The position numbers and the translations under genes were made by a program. From positions 2,717,031 to 2,781,030 of the forward strand of contig NZ_LFZV01000001.1 in assembly GCF_001183965.1 (NCBI RefSeq): a stretch of DNA of 64,000 bases, read 5' to 3'. Numbering within the stretch: the first letter of the stretch is position 1; every line of letters starts with the position of its first letter. The stretch is from Bacillus sp. FJAT-27916 (GTDB lineage: Bacteria > Bacillota > Bacilli > Bacillales > Pradoshiaceae). Shown one piece after another: positions 51,158 to 59,521 of this stretch. Under the pieces are notes generated by a model. That model was not told where the DNA came from. It saw only the letters and a list, made by a program, of their open reading frames with translations, and searched no databases.

Positions 51158-54100
51158 TTATTTTTCCATTTCAAGCAATAGATCTCCGGTTTCTACTGCT
51201 TCACCGCTCACTACGTTAATCATTTTGATAACTCCGTCAAATGGGGCTTGTACAGTAGTTTCCATTTTCATCGCTTCAGTGATCATTAAATGATCGCCTT
51301 TTTTTACATGGTCTCCCTTTTGTACATTTACCTTCACGACAGTTCCTGGCATCGTAGCCCCAAGCTGTCCCGGGATGGAAGGGTCACTTTTCCTTTTGGT
51401 AACGGCCGTTGACTTAACGCTTTCGTCCTTAATCGACACTTCCCTAGCCTGTCCATTCAACTCAAAATACACGGTTCTCGTTCCATCAGCAAGTGGTTCG
51501 CCAATAGAGATTAATTTAATAATCAGTGTCTTGCCTCTTTCAATTTCAACCTCAATCTCCTCGCCTACTCTCATACCGTAATGGAAGGACGGCGTATCCA
51601 AAACAGAAAGGTCTCCATACGTATTTCTAGCTGTTTCGTAATCCAGAAACACCTTTGGATAAAGCGCATAGGCAAGCACATCGAACTGTGTAGCAGGATG
51701 AGTCAATTTAGCATCAAGCTCATCTTTTAATTGCTCGAAATTTACATCCTCTAAAAGCTCTCCTGGGCGGACCGTTATCGGCTCTTGCCCTTTTAGGATT
51801 ACCCTTTGAAGTTCCTCAGGGAACCCACCATACGGCTGGCCAAGCTGACCGCTGAATAATTCGATGACTGAATCAGGGAAGTCAAGTGAATCACCATGTT
51901 TTAGTACATCCTGCTCTGAGAGGTGATTTTGCACCATGAATAGAGCCATGTCACCTACAACCTTTGAGGAAGGCGTTACTTTTACCAAATCTCCAAACAA
52001 GATGTTTACGCGGGCATACATTTCTTTTACTTCATCCCATCGGTCGGATAGCCCTACACCCTTCGCCTGCTGCTGCAGATTCGAGTATTGTCCTCCCGGC
52101 ATCTCATGCTGATACACTTCTGTATGCGGGGACTTCATGCCGCTCTCAAAGTCCTGATAATAGCTTCTAACGCCTTCCCAGTATTGAGATAATTGCTCCA
52201 CTGCCGCAATATCTGTCTGTGGCTGCCTTGGGTTCCCTTCCAGTGCATAATACAGCGTATTCAATCCAGGCTGAGAGGTTAATCCAGCCATGGAGCCAAG
52301 CGCGGTATCGACGATATCTACTCCTGCATCAATAGCCCTTGTATACTGGAAGATTCCATTTCCGCTCGTATCATGTGTATGAAGATGAATAGGCAGTTCA
52401 ACAGCCTCTTTAAGCTCAGACACTAATCGGTACGCTGCTTCAGGCTTCAGCAGGCCAGCCATATCCTTAATAGCAAGAATATGGGCCCCTTGTGCTTCCA
52501 GCTCCTTTGCCAGCTCCTTATAATAATTCAAGTCATACTTTGTTCTTGTTGGGTCCAAGATGTCTCCTGTATAGCAAATCGCAGCCTCTGCCACCCGATT
52601 CACATCACGGACTGACTCAATGGTCTTCTCCATCCCCTTCACCCAGTTCAAACTATCAAAAATACGGAAAACGTCTACACCAGCATAGGCCGATTTCGTA
52701 ACGAACTCTTTAATGCAATTATCTGGATAATTGCTATAGCCGACCGCATTGGAAGAACGAAGCAGCATTTGGAATAACAGATTCGGCATTTCCTGTCTCA
52801 GCTTTAATAACCGCTCCCACGGGTCCTCCTTCAAGAATCGATAAGCTACATCAAATGTTGCTCCACCCCACAGTTCCATCGAGAACAAATTCGGCAGGAG
52901 CTTGGCTGTCGGCTCAGCGATGCGCAGCATATCCTGTGTCCGTACACGTGTTGCCAGCAAGGATTGGTGTGCATCCCTGAATGTCGTATCCGTAATAAGG
53001 ACCTTCTTTTGTTCCTTTACCCATGCCGCTAATCCTTCAGGTCCTCTTGAATCAAGCAATTGCTTTGTTCCTGATTCATGGCTAAACCCCTTTGGGAGAG
53101 CAGGGATTTTGACCGGATCAAAATGCGGCTTTTCCTTTTTACCGATTCCTGGGAAGCCGTTCACAGTGACATTGGCTAAGTAGTTCAACATCTTTGTTCC
53201 CCGGTCCTTTTGTTCTGGAAAGACAAAGAGCTCAGGTGTCATATCGATAAAGGATGTGTCATATTCGCCCTTTAAAAATTTCTCATGTCTTATAACATTC
53301 TCAAGAAACGGGATATTCGTTTTTATGCCGCGAATCCGGAATTCACGAAGATTGCGGAGCATTTTCGCACTAGCCTGTTTAAATTCAGACGCATGGGTAG
53401 AAACCTTTACAAGCAAGGAATCATAATAAGGAGTAATGACTGACCCTTGATAAGCATTGCCTGCATCAAGGCGAACACCGAAGCCGCCTCCTGAACGGTA
53501 TGCTTTAATGCGCCCTGTGTCCGGCATGAAATGATTCAGTGGGTCCTCGGTTGTTACCCTTGCTTGAATGGCATACCCATTTATTTTTAGATTCTCTTGA
53601 GCAGGGATATGCATATACTTGTCATGCAATCGATGTCCCTCGGCTATCATGATTTGCGACTGGACAATATCCACTCCTGTAATCATTTCCGTAATTGTGT
53701 GCTCTACCTGAACGCGAGGATTGACCTCAATGAAATAAAACTCATCTCCAGAAACGAGGAATTCAACCGTGCCAGCATTAACATACTGGACATTCTCCAT
53801 TAATTGAACAGCCGCACGGCAAATTCTCTCCCGCAAGTCTGTGGATAAGGAAACGCTCGGTGCTACTTCAACGACTTTTTGATGGCGGCGCTGTACGGAG
53901 CAGTCACGCTCAAATAAATGAACGATATCTCCATATTGATCCCCAAGAATCTGGACCTCGATATGCTTAGGATTCTCGATGAATCGTTCCACATAGACTT
54001 CATCACTTCCAAACGAAGCCTTTGCTTCAGATTTAGCACGCTGATAGCCTTCTTCAATTTCACTCTCCTGCCGGACAATTCTCATCCCTCGTCCGCCGCC

Positions 54101-54619
54101 GCCAAGAGCAGCTTTAATGATTATCGGGAAGCCATTTTCCTTCCCGAAACGGATGACGTCATCCAACCCGGATACAGGGCCGTCACTACCTGGAATAATT
54201 GGAATACCAGCAAGCTTCGCCTGTTCCTTCGCCTCCACCTTGTCGCCAAACATATCCAGATGCTTTATCCCAGGACCGATGAAAATGAAACCTTCCTCAT
54301 GACAGCGCTTGGCAAACTCAATATTTTCTGACAAGAACCCATATCCCGGATGGATGGCATCCGCACCGCTCATTTTCGCAATTTCAAGAATACCCTCGAT
54401 ATCAAGATAGGCATCAATCGGCTTCTTACCAGCACCGACCAAATAAGCTTCATCTGCTTTATAGCGGTGATAAGAAATGTAATCCTCCTTCGAATAGATT
54501 CCAACAGTCCGGATACCGAGCTCATTGCAGGCCCTGAACACACGAATAGCAATCTCTCCGCGATTTGCTACAAGAACCTTTTTTATTTTTTTCTTTTTTA
54601 AATCCTCTGTCTTCTTCAT
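51158..54619 (-). CDS. pycA: Pyruvate carboxylase
   Basis: Pyruvate carboxylase makes oxaloacetate from pyruvate, bicarbonate and ATP, replenishing the TCA cycle. The 1153-residue protein has the biotin carboxylase domain (about 15-465: VLVANRGEIAIRVFRA, KAALGGGGRGMRIV, FIEVNPRVQVEHTITEM) and the carboxyltransferase domain (about 535-810: TDTTFRDAHQSLLATRVRT, KDMAGLLKP, LHTHDTSGNG). The C-terminal biotin carboxyl carrier domain has the biotinyl lysine in ITEAMKMETTVQ. The ATG at 54619 follows AGGAG; a TTG one codon upstream is a less likely start. It is downstream of ftsW as in B. subtilis. Confidence 0.98.
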   Translation of the reverse strand: MKKTEDLKKKKIKKVLVANRGEIAIRVFRACNELGIRTVGIYSKEDYISYHRYKADEAYLVGAGKKPIDAYLDIEGILEIAKMSGADAIHPGYGFLSENIEFAKRCHEEGFIFIGPGIKHLDMFGDKVEAKEQAKLAGIPIIPGSDGPVSGLDDVIRFGKENGFPIIIKAALGGGGRGMRIVRQESEIEEGYQRAKSEAKASFGSDEVYVERFIENPKHIEVQILGDQYGDIVHLFERDCSVQRRHQKVVEVAPSVSLSTDLRERICRAAVQLMENVQYVNAGTVEFLVSGDEFYFIEVNPRVQVEHTITEMITGVDIVQSQIMIAEGHRLHDKYMHIPAQENLKINGYAIQARVTTEDPLNHFMPDTGRIKAYRSGGGFGVRLDAGNAYQGSVITPYYDSLLVKVSTHASEFKQASAKMLRNLREFRIRGIKTNIPFLENVIRHEKFLKGEYDTSFIDMTPELFVFPEQKDRGTKMLNYLANVTVNGFPGIGKKEKPHFDPVKIPALPKGFSHESGTKQLLDSRGPEGLAAWVKEQKKVLITDTTFRDAHQSLLATRVRTQDMLRIAEPTAKLLPNLFSMELWGGATFDVAYRFLKEDPWERLLKLRQEMPNLLFQMLLRSSNAVGYSNYPDNCIKEFVTKSAYAGVDVFRIFDSLNWVKGMEKTIESVRDVNRVAEAAICYTGDILDPTRTKYDLNYYKELAKELEAQGAHILAIKDMAGLLKPEAAYRLVSELKEAVELPIHLHTHDTSGNGIFQYTRAIDAGVDIVDTALGSMAGLTSQPGLNTLYYALEGNPRQPQTDIAAVEQLSQYWEGVRSYYQDFESGMKSPHTEVYQHEMPGGQYSNLQQQAKGVGLSDRWDEVKEMYARVNILFGDLVKVTPSSKVVGDMALFMVQNHLSEQDVLKHGDSLDFPDSVIELFSGQLGQPYGGFPEELQRVILKGQEPITVRPGELLEDVNFEQLKDELDAKLTHPATQFDVLAYALYPKVFLDYETARNTYGDLSVLDTPSFHYGMRVGEEIEVEIERGKTLIIKLISIGEPLADGTRTVYFELNGQAREVSIKDESVKSTAVTKRKSDPSIPGQLGATMPGTVVKVNVQKGDHVKKGDHLMITEAMKMETTVQAPFDGVIKMINVVSGEAVETGDLLLEMEK

Positions 54620-54672
54620 CAAGTTACCACTCCTCTAGCAGCTATTCTTTGCTGTTTTCTGTAAAAAAGACA

Positions 54673-54704
54673 TAAAAAATGAGCAGGACACTTGTCCCTG
54701 CTCA
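54673..54704 (-). terminator. Terminator after ftsW
   Basis: The stem TGAGCAGG/CCTGCTCA, with a loop of 9 bases, is followed on the minus strand by TTTTTTATG. It overlaps the last codon and stop of ftsW and precedes pycA. Confidence 0.88.
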
Positions 54705-55910
54705 CAATTTACTACTTATCATCCGCTTATCATCCATTTGTTCCGGGACGGCTTGTCCTTTCTTATAAAAAGCATCATACCTCGTCTTCATGGATACATT
54801 TACCAATATCCCAACTGATAGGAATAACTGAATAAGCGATGAGCCCCCATAACTGATAAACGGAAGAGTAACACCTGTAATCGGGATTAAACCAGTGATT
54901 CCCCCTAAGTTAATCATAGACTGAATGCCAATCATACTGGAAATTCCTGCTGCCAGCATACTTCCGAAAGGATCGTCGCTCTTAATGGCTGTACGGATCC
55001 CCTTCAGCACAATTGTCGCAAGGCAGATAATGACAAATGCCACACCAATCAAGCCAAGCTCTTCAGAAATAACAGCCATAATAAAGTCTGTGTGCGGCTC
55101 AGGCAAATACCCGTATTTCTGGGTGCTTTGTCCGAAGCCGACGCCAGTCAGACCGCCGTTACCGATAGCCACATATGAATTGACCAACTGGTATCCTTCA
55201 TATTTCTCCGTAGAGAAAGGATCAAGGAAACCCGTGAACCTTTCTAAACGCTTCTCTGTGAAGATCTTATCTTTATTCAAGATGATGACTGGTATCGCGA
55301 TCAGAATCGTTCCCAAAAGGATAGAAAGAAGCTTTGCAAAGCTCTTCCAATTCATTCCTGAACAAATGATAATCGTACAAGCGACCATAAAGATAATCAT
55401 CGCCGTCCCAATATCCGGCTGCAGAACAATTAGCCCGCAGACGATTAATAAATAAACCAGCGGAGGAATGACTCCTTTATTAAATACGTTTATGTATTTC
55501 TGCTTTTTGGAATAGACAGCAGACAGGTAAATAATCACGCCAAGCTTAACAAACTCAGATGGCTGCAGGCTCCCAAGCGCTCCTAGCTTAAACCAGCTTT
55601 CTGCATTCCCGGCTGTATGACCGAAGAACTGCAAGGCAAACAGTCCAACAATGGAGCCGAACACAAGAGGCACCAATACTTTATTTGATTTATACAGCGG
55701 ATAAGGAATGATTGCCATAATCGTAAAGAGAATTAAGCCGATGACTAAATGCCGAATTTGCTTCATATAGAAAAAATCGCTCGGCAAGTCCCATCTAGCT
55801 ACAGCTGTCACCATACTTGAGCTGTATACCATAACAAGCCCAAAAATGCTCAAAACGAGAATGACAGCAATAAGCGTATAATCATACGATCTTACTATTC
55901 GTTTTAACAT
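54702..55910 (-). CDS. ftsW: SEDS-family septal peptidoglycan polymerase FtsW
   Basis: FtsW polymerises lipid II at the septum together with PBP2B. The 402-residue protein has ten spans and SEDS motifs: GNAESWFKLGALGSLQPSEFVK, LQPDIGTAMIIFMV, GVGFGQSTQKYGYLPEPHTDF and GVTLPFISYGGSSL. It is a paralogue of the spoVE product at 13926-15026, and its place beside pycA identifies FtsW. The start is taken at the ATG 55910 (MLKRIVRSYDYTL), nine bases after AAGG. The frame extends 17 codons upstream without better support. Confidence 0.94.
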   Translation of the reverse strand: MLKRIVRSYDYTLIAVILVLSIFGLVMVYSSSMVTAVARWDLPSDFFYMKQIRHLVIGLILFTIMAIIPYPLYKSNKVLVPLVFGSIVGLFALQFFGHTAGNAESWFKLGALGSLQPSEFVKLGVIIYLSAVYSKKQKYINVFNKGVIPPLVYLLIVCGLIVLQPDIGTAMIIFMVACTIIICSGMNWKSFAKLLSILLGTILIAIPVIILNKDKIFTEKRLERFTGFLDPFSTEKYEGYQLVNSYVAIGNGGLTGVGFGQSTQKYGYLPEPHTDFIMAVISEELGLIGVAFVIICLATIVLKGIRTAIKSDDPFGSMLAAGISSMIGIQSMINLGGITGLIPITGVTLPFISYGGSSLIQLFLSVGILVNVSMKTRYDAFYKKGQAVPEQMDDKRMISSKL

Positions 55911-56016
55911 CATAATCATCCTTGCTCTAATTCGCATAGTGAATTTTGGTGTGTCATACATATTTATAAAACAAAAAACTCAAACAAATACTGTATCGTT
56001 TGAGTTTCGACTCTAC

Positions 56017-56298
56017 TTATTTTCTCATGGAAGCATCATGAAGAGCGGATAATTCCTTCTCCAGAAACTCTAGCAAGCCTTTGCCGTCTTGTTCCTCTAT
56101 TAACCCTAATCTAACAGCAAAGTCAATTTCTCTGGATAAGCCAAACATTTGTGTATCCAAAACCTCTTCATACAAAGGACATTGAGGCATAGTCAAGTTA
56201 TCCATTTGAACCTTAATAAGTTTAAATATTTTATCAGCATCGGCCTTGAGTAATGCGTAGGCCTTTTCTTGATGATTGACAAGGATATCAGATGTCAA
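56017..56298 (-). CDS. ylaN: DUF1507 protein YlaN
   Basis: This 93-residue helical protein has [40 protein letters not shown] and [17 protein letters not shown]. YlaN is essential in B. subtilis under standard conditions. It has been tied to iron homeostasis through interaction with the Fur regulator and Fe(II) binding. The start is TTG at 56298 with GGGGGGA seven bases upstream; no in-frame ATG is nearby. It is divergent from ylaL and lies 107 bases upstream of ftsW on the same strand. Confidence 0.92.
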   Translation of the reverse strand: MTSDILVNHQEKAYALLKADADKIFKLIKVQMDNLTMPQCPLYEEVLDTQMFGLSREIDFAVRLGLIEEQDGKGLLEFLEKELSALHDASMRK

Positions 56299-56490
56299 TG
56301 TACAATCCCCCCATTATGGCCCAATGAACCAATCTATTATAAAATTTTACCCTTAAAACCCCAAAAATGCAAGGACAGTGAGGCAGACAATTACTCTTTT
56401 ATGTAAAAAAACAAGAATGTAAGATAGACGCGTATTACTGTACAAGAATTTGCAGGAATTATAAGATTAATAGGTAAAGGAGTGAGTGGG

Positions 56491-56997
56491 ATGGCAGAAG
56501 TCATACAGATTAAAGGTAATGTGAAATACCCGATTTATATTGATGCAGGTGTTTGGATATTCGATGAGCGAAAATTCAATATAGAGGACTGGCATCCTGA
56601 AGAGCATTCAAAGGATGACAGCGAGCATGAGAGCTATTTGAAATCCGTCTCTTCCCAATGGGACAAGGAAATCATTGAGGGCTCCTCACCTCCTCCAAGC
56701 GAAAAACCTGCCCGAAAGACGAAAAAGCAGGAGCTTCTTGAAGGAAATTTTGTCATCGCTTTCAAGCCGTTTATTTTGAATACTGAACCTATGCCTGATG
56801 CTGCCAAGGTCATCATACATACCCGCACAGAAGAGCTGGAGTATCCTTTAGAAGAAGCCTTGGCTTTTATCGCCGGCTTCTCCTCAAATGGCAAACCGCT
56901 CTCACATGAAGAGGGAGGACCCCTTTACCTCTACAAAGGGGATGGCTCTAATCGAAATGAGCCCATTAAGAATATAATAAGCATTACGGTTATCTAA
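56491..56997 (+). CDS. ylaL: Conserved protein YlaL
   Basis: This 168-residue soluble protein of unknown function matches YlaL by position. It starts MAEVIQIKGNVKYPIYIDAG, followed by VWIFDERKFNIEDW, a charged low-complexity stretch (about 45-75) and a C-terminal domain with NFVIAFKPFILNTEPMPD and EYPLEEALAFIAGFSSNGKP. The ATG at 56491 lies eight bases after AAGGAG; a GTG three codons earlier is too close. It is convergent with ylaK across a terminator. No catalytic motif is visible. Confidence 0.85.
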   Translation: MAEVIQIKGNVKYPIYIDAGVWIFDERKFNIEDWHPEEHSKDDSEHESYLKSVSSQWDKEIIEGSSPPPSEKPARKTKKQELLEGNFVIAFKPFILNTEPMPDAAKVIIHTRTEELEYPLEEALAFIAGFSSNGKPLSHEEGGPLYLYKGDGSNRNEPIKNIISITVI

Positions 56998-57000
56998 AGG

Positions 57001-57032
57001 ATAGGGAGCACCAATTAAAAGGTGCTCCCTAT
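57001..57032. terminator. Bidirectional terminator between ylaL and ylaK
   Basis: A 12-bp perfect stem, ATAGGGAGCACC/GGTGCTCCCTAT, with an 8-base loop; the tails are only moderately T-rich. Confidence 0.82.
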
Positions 57033-57045
57033 TATTAATATCACC

Positions 57046-58374
57046 TTACAGCAGATCTGCAGCCAGCTGGGCCAGTTCAGAACGTTCTCCCTTTACCAGG
57101 TTGACATGCCCTGCAATCGGCTCCCCTTTAAACTTCTCAAGAACATATGTCAATCCATTATTCCCTTCATCTAAATAGGGGTGGTCGATTTGTGCAGGGT
57201 CGCCAAGAAGAATAATCTTGCTGCGCTCCCCTACCCTCGTCATGATGGTTTTAACCTCATGCTTCGTCAGGTTCTGAGCCTCATCCATGACGATGAAGCT
57301 GTCCGGCAGACTCCTGCCTCGTATATAAGTCAGCGCCTCTACTTCGATGGAATGGATACCAGCTAGAATGGAATCTAGTTCTCCTGGTTTCTTTGTATTG
57401 AACAAGTACTCGAGATTATCATAGATAGGCTGCATCCACGGTCTCAGCTTCTCTTCCTTTTCTCCGGGCAGAAACCCAAGATCCTTTCCCATTGGCACGA
57501 TTGGCCTTGATACAAGAAGCTTATTGTACTCCCCTAGATCTTCGGTTTGCAAAAGAGCTGCAGCTAGAGCTAACAGGGTCTTTCCTGTACCTGCCTTACC
57601 AGTCATTGTTACAAGCTGGATATCCTTTCTCAGAAGCAATTCAAAAGCCATATGCTGTTGAGCATTGCGTGGTTTTACTCCCCATATTTGCTCATGGTTG
57701 TATCTCGACTTCACTATTCTATCTCCGTCTCGTACAATCCCAATGGCTGACAAAGAGGGAACCTCATGGTTTTTCATGATGATAAACTGATTTGGGTATA
57801 CCGTTTCACCAATCAATGCATCCTCAAGAGGGATTTCCCCTTTAGAGTAGAATTGATTGATTGCCTCCCGTTTTACATAAGCCTCTTTGAAGCCTGCATA
57901 CTGCTGATTAACCGTTACAACACGGTCACTTAAGAAATCCTCCGCAATCAAGCCGATAACATCTGCCTTCACTCTCATTAATATATCCTTTGAAACGAGT
58001 ATAACGGCTTTTCCATCTGCTTTGCTCTCTTCTTCCAGAGAAAGATTTTTTGCAACCGCCAATATACGGTTATCATTTGATTTCTCAAGGAAATAATCCT
58101 GAACATTTTGGATCGAGCGATGATTCAGTTCTATCTTCAGCTTCCCGCCATTATGCAAAGGGATTTTCTCATGCAATTTCCCGGTCGTTCGAAGCTGGTC
58201 AATCAATCTTGACACATAGCGTGCATTCTTTCCTACTTCGTCTAGATTTCGCTTCTTTGAATCCAATTCCTCTAACACAACTGCCGGAATAACCACCTCA
58301 TTATCAGAGAATGAATAAATTGACATTGGATCTTGCAGCAGCACATTCGTATCCAGAACATAGATTTTGCTCAA
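57046..58374 (-). CDS. ylaK: PIN-PhoH fusion protein (PhoH2 type) YlaK
   Basis: This 442-residue protein has an N-terminal PIN-type RNase domain (IYVLDTNVLLQDPMSIYSF, EELDSKKRNLDEVGKNAR, VILVSKDILMRVKADVIG) and a C-terminal PhoH ATPase domain. The Walker A motif is VTMTGKAGTGKTLLALAAAL and Walker B lies in SFIVMDEAQNLTKHEV; FLPGEKEEKLRPWMQPIYD is also typical. PhoH2 proteins of mycobacteria are sequence-specific RNA helicase/RNases and may act as a toxin module; no antitoxin gene is visible next to it here. The start is TTG at 58374, seven bases after AGGAGG. Confidence 0.94.
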   Translation of the reverse strand: MSKIYVLDTNVLLQDPMSIYSFSDNEVVIPAVVLEELDSKKRNLDEVGKNARYVSRLIDQLRTTGKLHEKIPLHNGGKLKIELNHRSIQNVQDYFLEKSNDNRILAVAKNLSLEEESKADGKAVILVSKDILMRVKADVIGLIAEDFLSDRVVTVNQQYAGFKEAYVKREAINQFYSKGEIPLEDALIGETVYPNQFIIMKNHEVPSLSAIGIVRDGDRIVKSRYNHEQIWGVKPRNAQQHMAFELLLRKDIQLVTMTGKAGTGKTLLALAAALLQTEDLGEYNKLLVSRPIVPMGKDLGFLPGEKEEKLRPWMQPIYDNLEYLFNTKKPGELDSILAGIHSIEVEALTYIRGRSLPDSFIVMDEAQNLTKHEVKTIMTRVGERSKIILLGDPAQIDHPYLDEGNNGLTYVLEKFKGEPIAGHVNLVKGERSELAQLAADLL

Positions 58375-58607
58375 ACCATATCCTCCTGTCCCCAGTAAAT
58401 TATCCAGCCATGTTTTTTATTTCAATAACAATTTATGTCCGGGACAATCTTCATGCTCAAATATATGAGCTTTCATTCAAAAAAAGACGGCTATGACAAA
58501 AAAGACAAAATTCCGAGCCAGGTCATCACCCAAAAAACGTCCGTCCTCTCTACAAGCTTCTGCAAAAATGATATACTGGTGGAAGAGAAATGGATTGGGG
58601 TGTTAAC

Positions 58608-58808
58608 ATGAGAGTGAAATGTGTGATTTGCGATAAAATCGAATCCATCGAGGACGAAACATTGATGGCCAAAAGGCTTCGCAATCGTCCCATTCATACA
58701 TATATGTGCAACGAATGCAGTGAACGTATAACAGAGCGTACGAACGATAGGAAGGAAACCGGGAAATTCCGCCTGTATCGTGCCGCAAAAAACGAGGATA
58801 ATTGGTAA
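58608..58808 (+). CDS. ylaI: Zinc-ribbon-like protein YlaI
   Basis: This 66-residue protein of the YlaI (DUF2197) family has two CxxC knuckles, CVIC and CNEC, in VKCVICDKIESIEDETL and HTYMCNECSERITERT, predicting a zinc site. No function is known. The ATG at 58608 lies five bases after GGGGTG; the frame extends six codons upstream without need. It is divergent from ylaK and convergent with the small gene at 58861. A 176-codon frame on the opposite strand is a shadow. Confidence 0.9.
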   Translation: MRVKCVICDKIESIEDETLMAKRLRNRPIHTYMCNECSERITERTNDRKETGKFRLYRAAKNEDNW

Positions 58809-58824
58809 AAGGCGAAATGTGTAT

Positions 58825-58862
58825 AAAAAAAAGAGAAATGGATGATCCATTTCTCTTTTTTT
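58825..58862. terminator. Bidirectional terminator after ylaI
   Basis: A 17-bp perfect stem, AAAAAAAGAGAAATGGA/TCCATTTCTCTTTTTTT, with a 3-base loop. Confidence 0.94.
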
Positions 58863-59151
58863 ATTCGGAAGGAAATTGTTCATAGCGTTCCGGATATTTA
58901 AGAATCTGCTTAAGCATGACCTCAACCATCTCCTCACGGTAGCGGAACTGATCTTCCTTTCCATCCTTTGTGAAGACGACTGTATACCAGCCGTCCTTTT
59001 TCTCATAGGCATAACGGTCAATCCCGTGATCCTCCTCTAAGTTCTTCTCGAACATTTGAACGGTGTCACGTGCTGCCGTATCATCAGGCCTGACATCATA
59101 AACGATTCGAATGGTAAGCCAATTATAGACCGCATCCATTAGAACATTCAT
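58861..59151 (-). CDS. Small unknown protein coupled to ylaH
   Basis: I do not recognise this 96-residue soluble protein by name. It shows NVLMDAVYNWLTIRIVYDVR, a charged middle, and the paired strands DGWYTVVFTKDGKEDQFRYR, then a C-terminal helix VEVMLKQILKYPERYEQF. The ATG at 59151 overlaps the ylaH stop as TGATG, with GGAAGGGA inside ylaH, so the two are translationally coupled. This suggests a role linked to the YlaH membrane protein. It ends at the strong terminator shared with ylaI. Confidence 0.78.
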   Translation of the reverse strand: MNVLMDAVYNWLTIRIVYDVRPDDTAARDTVQMFEKNLEEDHGIDRYAYEKKDGWYTVVFTKDGKEDQFRYREEMVEVMLKQILKYPERYEQFPSE

Positions 59152-59498
59152 CAGCCAGCATCCCTTCCTTCTTCCTCAATCTCCCGTCTCATTTCTTTAT
59201 GAAGGCGGTATTTATAAAGCGCTAGGAATACTGCCGCCACTGCCAATACTTCTGTAACCGGCAGAAACAAAGCAAGGAAGGTAAGGAAAGAACAAGAAAA
59301 AGCCATGATCCCATAGACAACGATTGTTTTCCCCCATGATAGCTTTCTCGCAAAGCCAAGCTTAAAAACTAAGCCGCTAAGTAGAACAATGGTCAAGTAT
59401 AACGCCCACATTCCAATCTTCGTATACGCTGGGTCACCTACCCTGTATAACTCGGCAAAGAACGGCAAATTACTTGTAATATCCACTCTAAATAGCAC
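59151..59498 (-). CDS. ylaH: YlaH-like membrane protein
   Basis: This 115-residue protein has three hydrophobic segments (about 27-45, 59-78 and 80-95), with IGMWALYLTIVLLSGLVFKL and FCSFLTFLALFLPVTEVLAVA-like stretches. It ends in a charged tail, LHKEMRREIEEEGRDAG. Length and position next to typA fit YlaH of B. subtilis; no function is known. The start is GTG at 59498 right after GGAGAGGGA; GTG four codons later is possible. It lies 23 bases downstream of typA and overlaps the next gene by one base. Confidence 0.85.
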   Translation of the reverse strand: MLFRVDITSNLPFFAELYRVGDPAYTKIGMWALYLTIVLLSGLVFKLGFARKLSWGKTIVVYGIMAFSCSFLTFLALFLPVTEVLAVAAVFLALYKYRLHKEMRREIEEEGRDAG

Positions 59499-59521
59499 TC
59501 CCTCTCCCCAAAAGGTAATGA

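Noticed and set aside
57046-58374. ylaK as a toxin-antitoxin pair
   Set aside because: The protein has PIN and PhoH domains, but no small antitoxin gene lies immediately upstream in the same direction; ylaI is divergent.
58491-59021. 176-codon minus-strand frame across ylaI
   Set aside because: It runs through ylaI, a strong terminator and the next gene in the wrong frame, and has no start signals.
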